Shown: one piece after another, positions 1-10,941 of the stretch
Layout of the letters: the number at the start of each line of letters is the position of its first letter
How positions within the stretch are numbered: the stretch's first letter is position 1
Source of the DNA: Pseudomonadota bacterium
GTDB lineage: Bacteria > Pseudomonadota > Gammaproteobacteria > Xanthomonadales > Rhodanobacteraceae
Assembly (NCBI GenBank): GCA_021815695.1
Contig: JAKAZT010000009.1
Location: 1 to 35,089 of the forward strand
DNA length: 35,089 nt
Reading direction: 5' to 3'
The notes under the pieces: model-generated
Told to the model about the DNA's origin: nothing
Seen by the model: the letters and a program-made list of their open reading frames with translations, nothing else
The model's database searches: none
Position numbers and translations under genes: made by a program

Positions 1-52
1 GATCGCGCGCCACCGATATGCATTTGAAAACGCCACGCGCTGAGCCGCAGTC

Positions 53-2086
<2,034 letters not shown>

Positions 2087-2230
2087 GGATATCCCGCTGT
2101 GCCTTGCGCAAGTATAGGCGGCGACTGACTACGTAGCGTGTAGGCGCGCACGCACAATGCAAGATACCCGCTTCCGCTGACGTCCGTCCTCGGCACAGCG
2201 CAACCTTGGCTGCAGAAACGGAGGTGCACG

Positions 2231-2791
2231 ATGAGGCCGCACGCAGCCGCGGGAGCCACGTTGGTCGAGTTGCTGACAGCGATGCTGGTGCTGGCCGTGC
2301 TCGGAACACTGGCGGCCCCGGCTTTCGCGAGTCTGCTGGAACGTGGCCGCGTGCAGGCGGCCGATCAGGATTTCGTGGCGGCGCTGCATCTCGCCCGCGA
2401 AACCGCCGCACGAAGCGAGGCACGCATGCTGGTCTGTCCCAGCGCCGACGGAACCCGTTGCATCGACGACGGTCGCTGGGAGGCAGGCTGGATCGTTGCC
2501 ATCGATCGCGACCGTGACGGCCAGCCCGACACGGCGCCCTTGCTGCGCAGCGATCGCAATGCGGTCCACGGCAGCATCCAGGGGGCACCGCGACTGCGCT
2601 TGCAATCCAGTGCCGGACGCCCACGCGTGGTATTCCAGCCGGATGGCAGCTCCGGCGGCAGCAACGTCACCTTTCTGATCTGCCGGACCGGCGGGCAAGG
2701 CGGGCGCGGCATCGTGGTGTCGAACTCGGGCCGCATCCGCCAGACGGGCCTGAACGCCAGCCAGTTGCAGCTTTGCCTCGCGGGTGCCTGA
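2231..2791 (+). CDS. FimT/GspH-family type IV prepilin-like protein
   Basis: This is a 186-residue minor-pilin or pseudopilin-like protein. The N-terminus has a short leader followed by a prepilin peptidase-type site and hydrophobic helix (GATLVELLTAMLVLAVLGTLAAPAF): cleavage would fall after G9, and the conserved Glu is at +5. The rest fits a GspH/FimT C-terminal domain, with a Cys pair near the end (FLICRTGG...LQLCLAGA) that could form the disulfide typical of minor pilins. A strong Shine-Dalgarno (GGAGGTG, ending about 5 nt before the ATG) fixes the start. No pilV/pilW/pilX/pilY1 neighbours follow, so it is an orphan. It would be processed by PilD and inserted in the inner membrane. Whether it serves type IV pili or a type II secretion system cannot be told from the sequence. 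Confidence 0.85.
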   Translation: MRPHAAAGATLVELLTAMLVLAVLGTLAAPAFASLLERGRVQAADQDFVAALHLARETAARSEARMLVCPSADGTRCIDDGRWEAGWIVAIDRDRDGQPDTAPLLRSDRNAVHGSIQGAPRLRLQSSAGRPRVVFQPDGSSGGSNVTFLICRTGGQGGRGIVVSNSGRIRQTGLNASQLQLCLAGA

Positions 2792-3128
2792 GCCACGAGG
2801 CTCGCACAGTGACGCATGCGGCATCCGCCGATGGTCCTGTGCCCAGCCAGTCGAAGTTCCACATCGCGACAGTGCTTGTTCGAATCGGATGCCGGAACAG
2901 GCTTCTGCAGGCCAACGACGCGGCAGAGCATTGCGCACGCTCACGCCGCCATGAGCTTGGCTCCGACGCGATCGACGGGGCATTCCAGGCTGCGCAAAGC
3001 GGATGACGCCCCGGCTCAGGTGTCGGCAGCAGGTGCACGGTCTCGGCGTGCCCGCGATCGGGCAGCGAGTACCCGCCCGGATTTCTTCTGGATTTCCGGA
3101 CCGCTGCGGACATGGTCGGAAGGGTGGC
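2792..3128. other. Non-coding gap between prepilin gene and tRNA-Asn
   Basis: This 337-bp stretch has no convincing gene on either strand; the ORFs across it lack family features and ribosome-binding sites. It contains a small perfect inverted repeat at 3049-3064 (TGCCCG, 4-nt loop, CGGGCA) downstream of the tRNA 3' end. It has no T-run, so it is not a clear terminator. No integrase or attachment-site duplication of the tRNA 3' end was seen. Confidence 0.5.
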
Positions 3129-3205
3129 TGGCGCCCGAAGTAGGACTCGAACCTACGACCCCCTGATTAACAGTCAGGTGCTCTAACCGGCTGAGCTATT
3201 CGGGC
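3129..3205 (-). tRNA. tRNA-Asn (GTT anticodon)
   Basis: Read on the minus strand, the 77-nt sequence folds as a complete cloverleaf. The acceptor stem is GCCCGAA/TTCGGGC, the D-arm is AGCTC...GAGC, the anticodon stem is CCTGA/TCAGG with loop CTGTTAA (anticodon GTT, so Asn), and the T-arm contains GGTTCGAGTCC. The discriminator is G and the 3' CCA is encoded in the genome (complement of 3129-3131). It lies 52 bp beyond the ppnN stop on the same strand and could be read from that transcript or from its own promoter. Confidence 0.96.
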
Positions 3206-3257
3206 CAGCCGCATATGCTCGCGGCAGCGCGGATCGATGTCAAGACGACGACCGGCG

Positions 3258-4661
3258 TCAGGAAGCACCAAGGACTCGATAACAGGGCACATAGGCGTTG
3301 CCGCCCGGCAACTTCATGCGTTGCTGCGCGACGAAGGCCCGCAGCAGGTCGTCCAGCGCACGCATGATTTGCGCATCCCCGTCGATCACGAACGGCCCGC
3401 GCGCTTCGATCGCGCGCATGCCCTCCTCCTTGACGTTGCCGGCGACGATGCCGGAAAAGGCCCGCCGCAGATCCGCTGCCAGCAGGTGCGGCTGGCGCTC
3501 ACGGCGGATCTGCAGCGCCGTCATGGCGGCGTGGGTCGGCATGAACGGCTGCTGGAACTCGAATGGAATCTTCAGCGTCCAGTTGAAAAAGAACGCATCC
3601 TTGGTATCCAGGCGGTGATTGCGCACGCGGTCCACCCCGCGCGTCATGGCCTTGGCCACCGATGCGGGGTCGTCGACGATGATCTGGTAGCGCGCCGCGA
3701 CCGAATCGCCCAGCGCCAGCCTCAGGAAGCGGTCGATCTGCTCGAAATAGGCCGCCGATACCCGCGGCCCGGTGAAGATCAGCGGCAGCGGAATCGCGGC
3801 ATTGTCGGGATGCAGCAGGATGCCGAGCAGGTAGAGAATTTCCTCGGCGGTGCCGACACCGCCGGGAAACACGATGATGCCGTGCCCGATGCGTACAAAC
3901 GCCTCCAGGCGTTTCTCGATGTCCGGCATGATCACCAGGTGATTCACGATCGGATTGGGCGACTCGGCGGCGATGATGCCGGGCTCGGTAATGCCGATGT
4001 AACGGTTGTGCTTGCGCCGCTGCTTGGAGTGGGCGATGGTTGCGCCCTTCATCGGCCCTTTCATGGCGCCCGGCCCGCAGCCGGTACAGATGTCGAAGCC
4101 GCGCAATCCGAGTTGATAGCCGACCTGTTTGGTGTAGTCGTACTCCTCGCGCGAGATCGAGTGACCGCCCCAGCACACCACCAGGTTGGGATCCACGTGG
4201 GGGCGCAGGATGCGCGCGTTGCGCAGGATGTCGAATACGGCATGGGTAATGCCGGATGAGTCGTCGAGATCGAAGCGCCCCGCGCTGATCTGGGCCGCGA
4301 CATAGGCAACGTCACGTACCACCGCCACCAGCAGTTCGTTGATGCCGCGGATGATCTGGCCTTCGACGAAGGCCTGCGCCGGAGCGTGCACCAGTTCGAT
4401 CTTGATACCGCGATCCTGCTGCAGCACCTGGATGTCGAAATCCGGGTAGCGATCGAGCAACGAGCGCGGATCGTCCGCCTCGCTGCCCGAGGTCAGCACC
4501 GCCAGCGTGCAACGCCGCAACAGCGCGTGCAGGCCGGACTGGGTGGCATCACGCAGCCGCGCAACTTCGTTGCGCGACAGTACGTCAAGGCCGCCGGCCG
4601 GCGACACGCGCGCATTGACCGTGGCTGACACGGCGCCGCGCAGGGGCTGGTAGTCGTTCAT
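3258..4661 (-). CDS. ppnN: Pyrimidine/purine nucleotide 5'-monophosphate nucleosidase (LOG family)
   Basis: This protein matches PpnN (YgdH), which hydrolyses nucleoside 5'-monophosphates to free base plus ribose 5-phosphate and in E. coli is controlled by (p)ppGpp. The predicted length is 467 residues (E. coli about 454). The LOG-family core is present: TGCGPGAMKG (about 193-202) and PGGVGTAEE (about 266-274), which bind the phosphoribosyl moiety. It is flanked by the long N- and C-terminal extensions characteristic of PpnN rather than of short LOG proteins. I chose the ATG at 4661 (MNDYQPL) over an upstream ATG at 4700. It has GGAG/AAGG sequences just upstream, and homology begins shortly after it. 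It is likely cytosolic. Confidence 0.93.
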   Translation of the reverse strand: MNDYQPLRGAVSATVNARVSPAGGLDVLSRNEVARLRDATQSGLHALLRRCTLAVLTSGSEADDPRSLLDRYPDFDIQVLQQDRGIKIELVHAPAQAFVEGQIIRGINELLVAVVRDVAYVAAQISAGRFDLDDSSGITHAVFDILRNARILRPHVDPNLVVCWGGHSISREEYDYTKQVGYQLGLRGFDICTGCGPGAMKGPMKGATIAHSKQRRKHNRYIGITEPGIIAAESPNPIVNHLVIMPDIEKRLEAFVRIGHGIIVFPGGVGTAEEILYLLGILLHPDNAAIPLPLIFTGPRVSAAYFEQIDRFLRLALGDSVAARYQIIVDDPASVAKAMTRGVDRVRNHRLDTKDAFFFNWTLKIPFEFQQPFMPTHAAMTALQIRRERQPHLLAADLRRAFSGIVAGNVKEEGMRAIEARGPFVIDGDAQIMRALDDLLRAFVAQQRMKLPGGNAYVPCYRVLGAS

Positions 4662-4792
4662 CGCCTTGCATTCTCCGTGTTGCGCATCCGCGGCAACCAT
4701 CCGGGCCCGCGACGCCCCATTGCCGGAAGCGCCGCCTGGAGGGGCTCACGAGCATCCACGGCTGCACCGGCAGGGTCAAGCGCGACACCAAC

Positions 4793-4822
4793 AAAAAAGC
4801 CGGCGCCCTCACGGGCGCCGGC
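4793..4822 (-). terminator. Rho-independent terminator of the Oar-like receptor gene
   Basis: On the minus strand a perfect 10-bp GC stem (GCCGGCGCCC / GGGCGCCGGC, 4822-4813 and 4808-4799) with a GTGA tetraloop is followed directly by six Ts (4798-4793). It starts 25 nt after the receptor stop codon. This is the clearest intrinsic terminator in the window. Confidence 0.96.
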
Positions 4823-4846
4823 AGCAGGTGACGATGGAATCGCAGA

Positions 4847-7800
4847 TCAGAATTTGTAGTTCAGGGTCAACTGCACCGACCAGCGTGACAGCGGCCTCGA
4901 ACTGGTATCGGCGGTCTGAAAGGACGACGGCGCGTAGTTGCCATTGGCATCCTTGTACGCCGAACTGCTCAGGTTGTAGATGTACTTGCCGGTCGCCGGA
5001 TCGATACCCGCAAAGTCTGCCAGTGAGCGTCCATAAGGGAATCCGATCTGATCGAACTGCCCCCAGTTCTTGTTGACCAGATTGAGCACGTTGTAGATGT
5101 CGAGCTGGATCACGCCCTTGTTGCCCTTGAACAGGCCGGGAATCTCCTGCGCGATGCGCAGATCAAGCTCGTGCACCCATGGTGAACGTACGGCGTTGCG
5201 GCCAGCGACCTGGCCTTCATGGCTGCGCAGATAACTGTCGGCCTGGATGTACTGGAAGAACTGTTGTTGCATCTGCGCCGTGGTCGTCGGGGTAAACAGC
5301 ACGTCGCCCGGACCCCTCGGCACGTAGATCAGGTCATTGCCGAACACCTGATCGCCGTTGGCGTCATTGCCGAACGTCCAGCTGTAGGGGCGACCGGTGT
5401 GGGCATCGAGGAACGCGCCCACGCGGGTAGCGTAGTCACCAAAGAAGGCATGCGACCACGTCAGCGATGCCGTGATGCGATTGGGGATGCTGTAGTTGGA
5501 TGGCGAGGCGACGGCGGTGTTCGGGTCCAGACCCTGGGAATAACGCCAGTTGGAGTAAGCCACCGACGAAGTGCCCGGATTGACCTCGGTGGCATTGCCA
5601 TGGGTGTAGGCCAGGGACCAGCTCCAGTCATTGCCGTAGGGCTTCTGCAATTGCAGGGTGATGTAGTTCGCTTCGCCGAGATTGGTGTTGCCGAGTTCGA
5701 TCACGCTGCCGAAATTCGGATTGCGATAGGCAGCAGCGCAGGACGAGGTGGTGCACAGGGTGCCGTTGGTGTTGACCTTCCAGAACAACGGACGGCCATC
5801 CGGACCAAACACCCGCGGCGTGCCGAGATTGAGATTCTGGTAATAGATCGCATCCTGCGAACTCAGGTGGGAGAACTCGGCCGAGGCGATGATGCCCCAC
5901 CATGGCAGTTCACGGTCCAGGGCCAGCGAGGCCTTCAGCACTGTCGGCTGCTGGAAATTCGGCGCCAGCAGATCGATGGTCTGGGTGCGTGGCAGCGAGC
6001 CCGATACCGGGTTTGCCGGGTTGGCGGACACCGGGCCACCCTGGGCCGGGCTGAAGGCCTGGAAAGTGGCCACGTTCAGACCGTAATTGGTGAACGGGTT
6101 GGACTGCCATACCGCCGGCGTCGCGCCCATGAACAGACCGAGACCACCACGCAACTGGGTGCGCAAGTCGGTGTCGAAACTGTAGTTGAACGACAGGCGC
6201 GGCTCCAGGACCGAGTGGCCGTTGATGGTGCTCTGGTTGGTCAAGCCGAAGGCCTGCGCGAAGCCGGCGTTGAATGGCGGACTCTGGTGCACGACGGGCA
6301 CATCCCAGCGCAGGCCGTACTGCAAGGCCAGATTGCCGATCTGCCAGTCGTCCTGGGCAAAGAAGCCCCAGTTGTCATACGACCAGATGGCCGATGCCGT
6401 GCTCAGGTTGCCATCCGCCGGACGTCGCACCTGGTAACTGGAATAGTTGCCGTTCTGGAAGTCGGTGATGCTGTTGAAGACGTAAGCTCCCGCGTAGTAC
6501 TGCAGGAACAGGTTGTTGTACTTGTTGCGGACGAAATCGAGACCGAACTTCACCGTATGGTTGTTGAGAAACAGCGTTCCGGCCCAGAACGCCGTGTAAG
6601 TCTTGGTATTGAGGCTGTTGGCCTGATAGGAATAGTCGGTCCCCATGTAGACGCTGGGACCGCTGGGATTGATCGCCGGCCCCTGCTGGGCATACACGCG
6701 CACCTGCGGTGACAGCGGGCCGTACAGCAGCGGAAGGCGCGAGTAGTCCCCGTAGGACACCGAGGTCTCGGACGAGAAGGTGTCACTCCAGTCGTCATAG
6801 AGATTCACCACGTAGTTCTTGAAGTCGCGTTCCTGCGCATACTGATTGCTGGCCAGACCGATCGAGCCGGTGGAACCGCCGTAGAAGTTGTTGACGACCG
6901 CGAGATTGCTCTTGGTGCGGTCGTAGCGGAAGCTGACGCGGTGGTTGTCGCTGATGTTCCAGTCGATCTTGCCGAGATAGCGCTGCTCGGTGGTATTCGG
7001 CTGCGCGGCGCTCGCGCTGCCGGTCGGAAAGCCATAGCCCTGCGCGATGTTCTGGATCTGCGTCAGCTGTGCCTGGGTGATCGGCACGATGCTCGACTTG
7101 CCCGAACCGGTGATGCCGATGTCCGGGGTTGGCGTGTTGGTGGTGCTCTTTTCATAGGACAGGAAGAAGAACAGCTTGTCCTTGATGATCGGGCCGCCGA
7201 AGGTGCCGCCCGCCGTGGTCAGCTTGTTGTAGCCGGTGAAGCTGTTGCCCTGCTGGTCGTCACCGACCCACTTGCTGGGCTGGTACACGTAATACAGAGA
7301 GCCGTGATACTGGTTGGTGCCGCTCTTGGTCACGGCGTTGATCTGCGCGCCGACGTTGCGCGCGTTGGTGACGTCGTAATTGTTGGTGGAGACATCGATC
7401 GCCTCGAGCGCGTCGATCGAAATCGGCTGTCCCAGCGACGGCAGGCCGCCCGATTCCAGACCGAACGGATCGTTGGTGGGCACCGCGTCGATGCTGATGT
7501 TGTTGTAGCGGCTGTTCTGACCCAGAGCCGAGATTTCGCCGCGGGTCGGATCGGTGATCACGATGCGCGGATCAAGGCGAACATAGTCCTGCAGGCTGCG
7601 TCCGGTGGATGGCAGATCCTGCAAATCGCGGCTGGTGATGGTGGTGCCGAGGCCTTTGTTGTCCGGCTGGAAATACTGGCTGAGCGCCTGACCGGTAACC
7701 TTGACCTCGGCGAGCTGCCTGGCTGCGACGCCCATGCTGAGATCGACCGTCGCCGTCTCGGACAGCTTCAGATAGACGTCGTCCTTTTCGGTCTTTTCCA

Positions 7801-8068
7801 GGCCTGCCTTGGTGGCAATCACGTCGAAGGGGCCCCCGACGCGCAGGCCTTGCGCATTGAACTGGCCGCTGGCATCGGTGGTGACGACGCGAGCCGTGCC
7901 GGAGGGCACGTGGACGATCTGCACGGTGGCTCCGGCGACCGGCTTGCCTGCGGCGTCGACCACGCGGCCGGTGATCGAGGAGGACGTGTTCTGCGCCATG
8001 GCCGACCCCATCGCCAGCAGCGACGCGATGGCAAACGGCAGGATCTTGACCCGGATGCGCTGGTTCAT
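4847..8068 (-). CDS. Oar-like TonB-dependent receptor with N-terminal carboxypeptidase-regulatory domain
   Basis: This is an outer-membrane beta-barrel receptor of 1073 residues, of the Oar type common in Lysobacterales. In order it has: a Sec signal peptide (MNQRIRVKILPFAIASLLA...AMAQ, about 26 residues); a CarboxypepD_reg/Ig-like domain (SITGRVVDAAGKPVAGATV, about 30-115) in place of a plain TonB box; a plug domain (about 130-270); and a Tyr/Asn/Trp-rich barrel ending in LTLNYKF, with the terminal Phe expected for BAM insertion. Two close cysteines near residue 770 (LCTTSSCAAA) probably form an extracellular-loop disulfide. The start at 8068 is chosen because the signal peptide begins there; an in-frame ATG 52 codons upstream has no support. 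The substrate is unknown. Peptide or protein cargo is suggested for Oar relatives but is not shown here. Confidence 0.92.
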   Translation of the reverse strand: MNQRIRVKILPFAIASLLAMGSAMAQNTSSSITGRVVDAAGKPVAGATVQIVHVPSGTARVVTTDASGQFNAQGLRVGGPFDVIATKAGLEKTEKDDVYLKLSETATVDLSMGVAARQLAEVKVTGQALSQYFQPDNKGLGTTITSRDLQDLPSTGRSLQDYVRLDPRIVITDPTRGEISALGQNSRYNNISIDAVPTNDPFGLESGGLPSLGQPISIDALEAIDVSTNNYDVTNARNVGAQINAVTKSGTNQYHGSLYYVYQPSKWVGDDQQGNSFTGYNKLTTAGGTFGGPIIKDKLFFFLSYEKSTTNTPTPDIGITGSGKSSIVPITQAQLTQIQNIAQGYGFPTGSASAAQPNTTEQRYLGKIDWNISDNHRVSFRYDRTKSNLAVVNNFYGGSTGSIGLASNQYAQERDFKNYVVNLYDDWSDTFSSETSVSYGDYSRLPLLYGPLSPQVRVYAQQGPAINPSGPSVYMGTDYSYQANSLNTKTYTAFWAGTLFLNNHTVKFGLDFVRNKYNNLFLQYYAGAYVFNSITDFQNGNYSSYQVRRPADGNLSTASAIWSYDNWGFFAQDDWQIGNLALQYGLRWDVPVVHQSPPFNAGFAQAFGLTNQSTINGHSVLEPRLSFNYSFDTDLRTQLRGGLGLFMGATPAVWQSNPFTNYGLNVATFQAFSPAQGGPVSANPANPVSGSLPRTQTIDLLAPNFQQPTVLKASLALDRELPWWGIIASAEFSHLSSQDAIYYQNLNLGTPRVFGPDGRPLFWKVNTNGTLCTTSSCAAAYRNPNFGSVIELGNTNLGEANYITLQLQKPYGNDWSWSLAYTHGNATEVNPGTSSVAYSNWRYSQGLDPNTAVASPSNYSIPNRITASLTWSHAFFGDYATRVGAFLDAHTGRPYSWTFGNDANGDQVFGNDLIYVPRGPGDVLFTPTTTAQMQQQFFQYIQADSYLRSHEGQVAGRNAVRSPWVHELDLRIAQEIPGLFKGNKGVIQLDIYNVLNLVNKNWGQFDQIGFPYGRSLADFAGIDPATGKYIYNLSSSAYKDANGNYAPSSFQTADTSSRPLSRWSVQLTLNYKF

Positions 8069-8455
8069 TTCATCAGCCCTTGCTTGCAGGAATGGAATTC
8101 GGGACGCCACGCGCCACGGCGCAGGCCATCCCGCCTGCAGCACGGATTCGCAAGATGTCATCCCGCCCGATCGGAAGGCGTGCCTGAGTCCCCTGCACGA
8201 CTTCAACGCAAGCTTAACAGTCACTGATTACAGATTTGTAACCGCCTGTCTGTTTCGTAAGATTCAGGCCTGACGATACGCCGGCCCTCCCGTGGCATTC
8301 TGCCAATGCCAGCAAGCGCCCGTGTGGCATGCACAGTCGGCCATCCGGTAGACGGATTGCCAGAATGTCATCGAAATGCCGCGCGTGGCGCGACACAGCA
8401 TCACGGATCGCAAGAAACAGGCCTGACGGATCCCGGGCAGGCCACGCGGACCGTC
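8069..8455. promoter_or_regulatory. Receptor upstream region with inverted repeats
   Basis: This 387-bp gap without a gene lies between the MarC-type gene and the receptor, both on the minus strand, so it should hold the receptor promoter. It contains a perfect inverted repeat at 8228-8241 (TTACA, 4 nt, TGTAA), which is unusually A/T-rich for this genome and is a candidate operator or promoter core. A perfect 7-bp inverted repeat lies at 8293-8311 (TGGCATT, 5 nt, AATGCCA). The 12 bases at 8296-8307 recur in inverted orientation at 8356-8367 with one mismatch. No clear -35/-10 pair could be fixed. Confidence 0.45.
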
Positions 8456-9067
8456 TCAGAATCCGGCACCCTTGAGATAGGCGGCCAGGCCCGACAGGAA
8501 CATCTGCACCGACAGGGCCACCAGCAACATGCCCATCAGGCGTTCGAGAGCGGTCAGCACGCTCTCACCCAGCCAGCGGAACAGGTAGGTCGAGGACAGC
8601 AGGATCACCGCCGTCGCCAGCCAGGCCAGAAACAGCGCCACGCTCCATTGCAGCAGACGCCCGGGCTGGGTGTTGGTCAGCAGCAGCAGGGCCGCCATTG
8701 CCGACGGCCCGGCGACGCCCGGGATCGCCATCGGAACGATGAACGGCTCACCCTCGCCGACGGCGCCGAAGATGCCGCCCTCCCTGGGCGGAAACACCAT
8801 CTTGATACCGATCAGGAACAGCACGATGCCGCCGCCGATGCTGACCGATTCCTGGCGCAACTGCAGCACACGCAGCATCACCTGCCCGCCGAGCAGAAAG
8901 GCGAACAGCACGCCCAGCGCGATCAGCAGCTCGCGCAGCAGCACTCGTCGCCGGCGCTGCGGCGCGACGTTCTTGAGCAGGCTGAGGAACAGCGGAATGT
9001 TGCCCAGCGGGTCCATGATCAGAAACAGCAGGATGCCCGCGGACAGAGCGTTGACCGGCGCGTCCAT
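8456..9067 (-). CDS. MarC/YhgN-family integral membrane protein
   Basis: This 203-residue protein belongs to the MarC (UPF0056) family, closest in appearance to E. coli YhgN. Six hydrophobic segments are visible. The N-terminus has the family hallmark FLIMDPLGNIPLFLSLLK (about 15-32), and a second conserved stretch PFIVPMAIPGVAGPSAMA lies near residue 110, giving the two-fold pseudo-symmetric layout of the family. The biochemical function of MarC proteins is not established; an early multidrug-resistance role was withdrawn in the literature. It starts 12 nt after the SDR stop on the same strand, so it probably sits in one transcript with grxD and the SDR. Confidence 0.9.
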   Translation of the reverse strand: MDAPVNALSAGILLFLIMDPLGNIPLFLSLLKNVAPQRRRRVLLRELLIALGVLFAFLLGGQVMLRVLQLRQESVSIGGGIVLFLIGIKMVFPPREGGIFGAVGEGEPFIVPMAIPGVAGPSAMAALLLLTNTQPGRLLQWSVALFLAWLATAVILLSSTYLFRWLGESVLTALERLMGMLLVALSVQMFLSGLAAYLKGAGF

Positions 9068-9079
9068 GACCGTGCGCGC

Positions 9080-9853
9080 TCAGCCCGTGACGCGCAGGTC
9101 GAGCAGCGCGCCGCGCGCTGCCATGCCGGCCGCCGAGAGCAGGTAGACAGCCGCCACCGCCGTGGCATCGGGCAACGGATGCTGGCGCGTGTCCTCGCCG
9201 AACCAGGCCATCTTGCGCAACGCCGTGCGCATCGGCGCCGGCAGCAAGGCATGGACCCGCAGCGCGCCGGCGTCGTGTTCCTGGTGCAGGATCGCGGCCA
9301 GCGTTTCCAGACCCGCCTTGGCGACGCCGTAGGCGCCCCAGTGGGCACGACGCATGCGCTCGAGGTCGTCGAGCACGAACACCGCCGCGCTGTCGACGCG
9401 CGCCTGCAGCAGCGGCAGCAGCGCCTGCATCAGCAGGAACGGCGCGGTCAGGTTCACCTGCAGCACGCGCAGCCATTCCTCGGCGGACAGCACATCCAGA
9501 GGGGTCAGTCCGTCGAAACGCGCCGCCGCGTGCACAACGCCGTCGAGACCGCCGAGGTCGCGCTCGATCGCCGCAGCGACACCCTCGCAATCACGCGGGC
9601 TGGCGCCCTCGAGATTGAGCGGATAGATCGCCGGCTCGGCAGCACCGGCGGCCTTGATCGCGTCATACACCGACTCCAGCGCACGCACGTTCCTGCCGAG
9701 CAGGACCACGCTGGCGCCGGCAGCAGCACAGGCCAGACTGACCGCCCGGCCCAGACCGCCGCTGGCACCGGTCACCAGGATCACGCGACCCGCAAGGGTA
9801 TCCGTGCCCGCAGTCCAGCCGTCGGGCAGGCGCGCCACAGGCAGCGCGATCAC
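9080..9853 (-). CDS. YciK-like short-chain dehydrogenase/reductase, degenerate active site
   Basis: This SDR protein has 257 residues from a GTG start whose first bases overlap the grxD stop (GTGA, 4-bp overlap), implying translational coupling. The Rossmann TGASGGLG motif (about 28-35) and the Tyr175/Lys179 pair (WGAYGVAK) are intact. The catalytic Ser expected 13 residues before the Tyr is Asp162 (VFVLDDLERM). The NAG motif reads HAAA, and the PG motif after the sixth strand reads LLPAP. By length and order it resembles E. coli YciK, itself of unknown function. It may bind NAD(P) without standard SDR chemistry. An in-frame ATG far upstream lies inside grxD and is unlikely. Confidence 0.88.
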   Translation of the reverse strand: MIALPVARLPDGWTAGTDTLAGRVILVTGASGGLGRAVSLACAAAGASVVLLGRNVRALESVYDAIKAAGAAEPAIYPLNLEGASPRDCEGVAAAIERDLGGLDGVVHAAARFDGLTPLDVLSAEEWLRVLQVNLTAPFLLMQALLPLLQARVDSAAVFVLDDLERMRRAHWGAYGVAKAGLETLAAILHQEHDAGALRVHALLPAPMRTALRKMAWFGEDTRQHPLPDATAVAAVYLLSAAGMAARGALLDLRVTG

Positions 9854-10173
9854 ACGCGCGCCCTTCCGGCATCGCGCACGATGCGCTCGAGCTCGCCGGA
9901 GGCCTGCAACTCGAGGGTGATGTCGCAGCCGCCGATCAATTCGCCGTGCACGAACAGCTGCGGAAACGTCGGCCAGTTCGAGTAGTGCGGCAGGCCGGCG
10001 CGAATCTCCGGATCCTCGAGCACGTTCACGGAATGGTAGTCCGCGCCCACCGCGCGCAGAGCCTGTGCCGTGCGACTGGAAAAGCCGCACATCGGAAACT
10101 GCGGCGTGCCTTTCATGAAGAGCACCACCGGATGGGCATCGAGGATGCCCTTGATGCGTTCGTCAATGTCCAT
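9850..10173 (-). CDS. grxD: Monothiol glutaredoxin, Grx4 family
   Basis: This 107-residue monothiol glutaredoxin carries the signature CGFS (Cys29; [15 protein letters not shown]), the WPTFPQL cis-proline segment and GGCDI of the glutathione site. Grx4 proteins bind a glutathione-ligated [2Fe-2S] cluster as homodimers or with BolA-type partners and hand clusters to Fe-S proteins. A BolA-family protein (IbaG) is encoded elsewhere in this window (33,386). The ATG at 10173 matches the family N-terminus ([22 protein letters not shown]). It lacks a clear Shine-Dalgarno, and an in-frame ATG 16 codons upstream is an alternative. It is divergent from sodB, another iron or oxidative-stress gene, across about 120 bp. 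Confidence 0.95.
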   Translation of the reverse strand: MDIDERIKGILDAHPVVLFMKGTPQFPMCGFSSRTAQALRAVGADYHSVNVLEDPEIRAGLPHYSNWPTFPQLFVHGELIGGCDITLELQASGELERIVRDAGRARV

Positions 10174-10292
10174 GGCTGCAGGGATTACAATGGTTGCAGG
10201 CGTCATGCGCCCGTCGGTCATTGTATCAGCGGCATGCCTGCGCCGAGCTTCGCGGACGCCGCCGCATCCCCCCGCCGCAAGGAGAACGCATC

Positions 10293-10871
10293 ATGGCGAT
10301 CGAACTTCCCGCGCTGCCGTTTGAGCGCACCGCGCTGGAGCCACACATCTCCGCCGAGACGCTGGATTACCATCACGGCAAGCATCACCAGACCTACGTC
10401 ACCAACGTCAACAATCTGATCAAGGGCACCGAGTTCGAGAGCCTGTCGCTCGAGGACATCGTGCGCAAGGCCAGCGGCGGCCTGTTCAACAACGCCGCGC
10501 AGGTCTGGAACCACAGCTTCTACTGGCAGTCGCTGTCGCCGCGCGGTGGTGGCGACCCGTCGGGCAAGCTCGCCGACGCGATCGTCAAGGCATTCGGCAC
10601 GATGGACAGGTTCCGCGAGGAATTCAGCAAGACCGCGATCGGCACTTTCGGCTCCGGCTGGGCCTGGCTGGTGCAGCGACCGGACGGCTCGCTGGGCCTG
10701 GTCAGCACGGCCAATGCCGCCACGCCGCTGACCGGCGCCGATCACGCCCTGCTCACCTGCGATGTCTGGGAACACGCCTACTACATCGATTACCGCAACG
10801 CGCGGCCGAAGTATCTCGAGGCGTTCTGGAAGCTGGTCAACTGGGAGCACGCCGCCAGCCGGATGTCCTGA
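10293..10871 (+). CDS. sodB: Iron superoxide dismutase
   Basis: This cytosolic superoxide dismutase has 192 residues. Metal ligands are visible as His27 (DYHHGKHH), His74 (VWNHSFYW), Asp157 and His161 ([11 protein letters not shown]). Gln70 within NNAAQVWNH is the position and residue typical of Fe-type rather than Mn-type enzymes, so SodB is preferred, although cambialistic use cannot be excluded. An excellent AAGGAG lies 8 nt before the ATG at 10293 and rejects the longer upstream reading. It is divergent from grxD. A perfect GC hairpin lies about 70 bp after the stop but has no T-run. Confidence 0.97.
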   Translation: MAIELPALPFERTALEPHISAETLDYHHGKHHQTYVTNVNNLIKGTEFESLSLEDIVRKASGGLFNNAAQVWNHSFYWQSLSPRGGGDPSGKLADAIVKAFGTMDRFREEFSKTAIGTFGSGWAWLVQRPDGSLGLVSTANAATPLTGADHALLTCDVWEHAYYIDYRNARPKYLEAFWKLVNWEHAASRMS

Positions 10872-10941
10872 GCGACCGGCGCGCACGCGACGAGGGTCGC
10901 CGCGCCCGGTGCCGCTCGATCGGGACCGGACTCGTGCTGCC

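Noticed and set aside
3129-3205. tRNA-Asn as an integration site for a mobile element
   Set aside because: No repeated 3' tRNA fragment, integrase or phage-like gene occurs on either side; neighbours are housekeeping genes.
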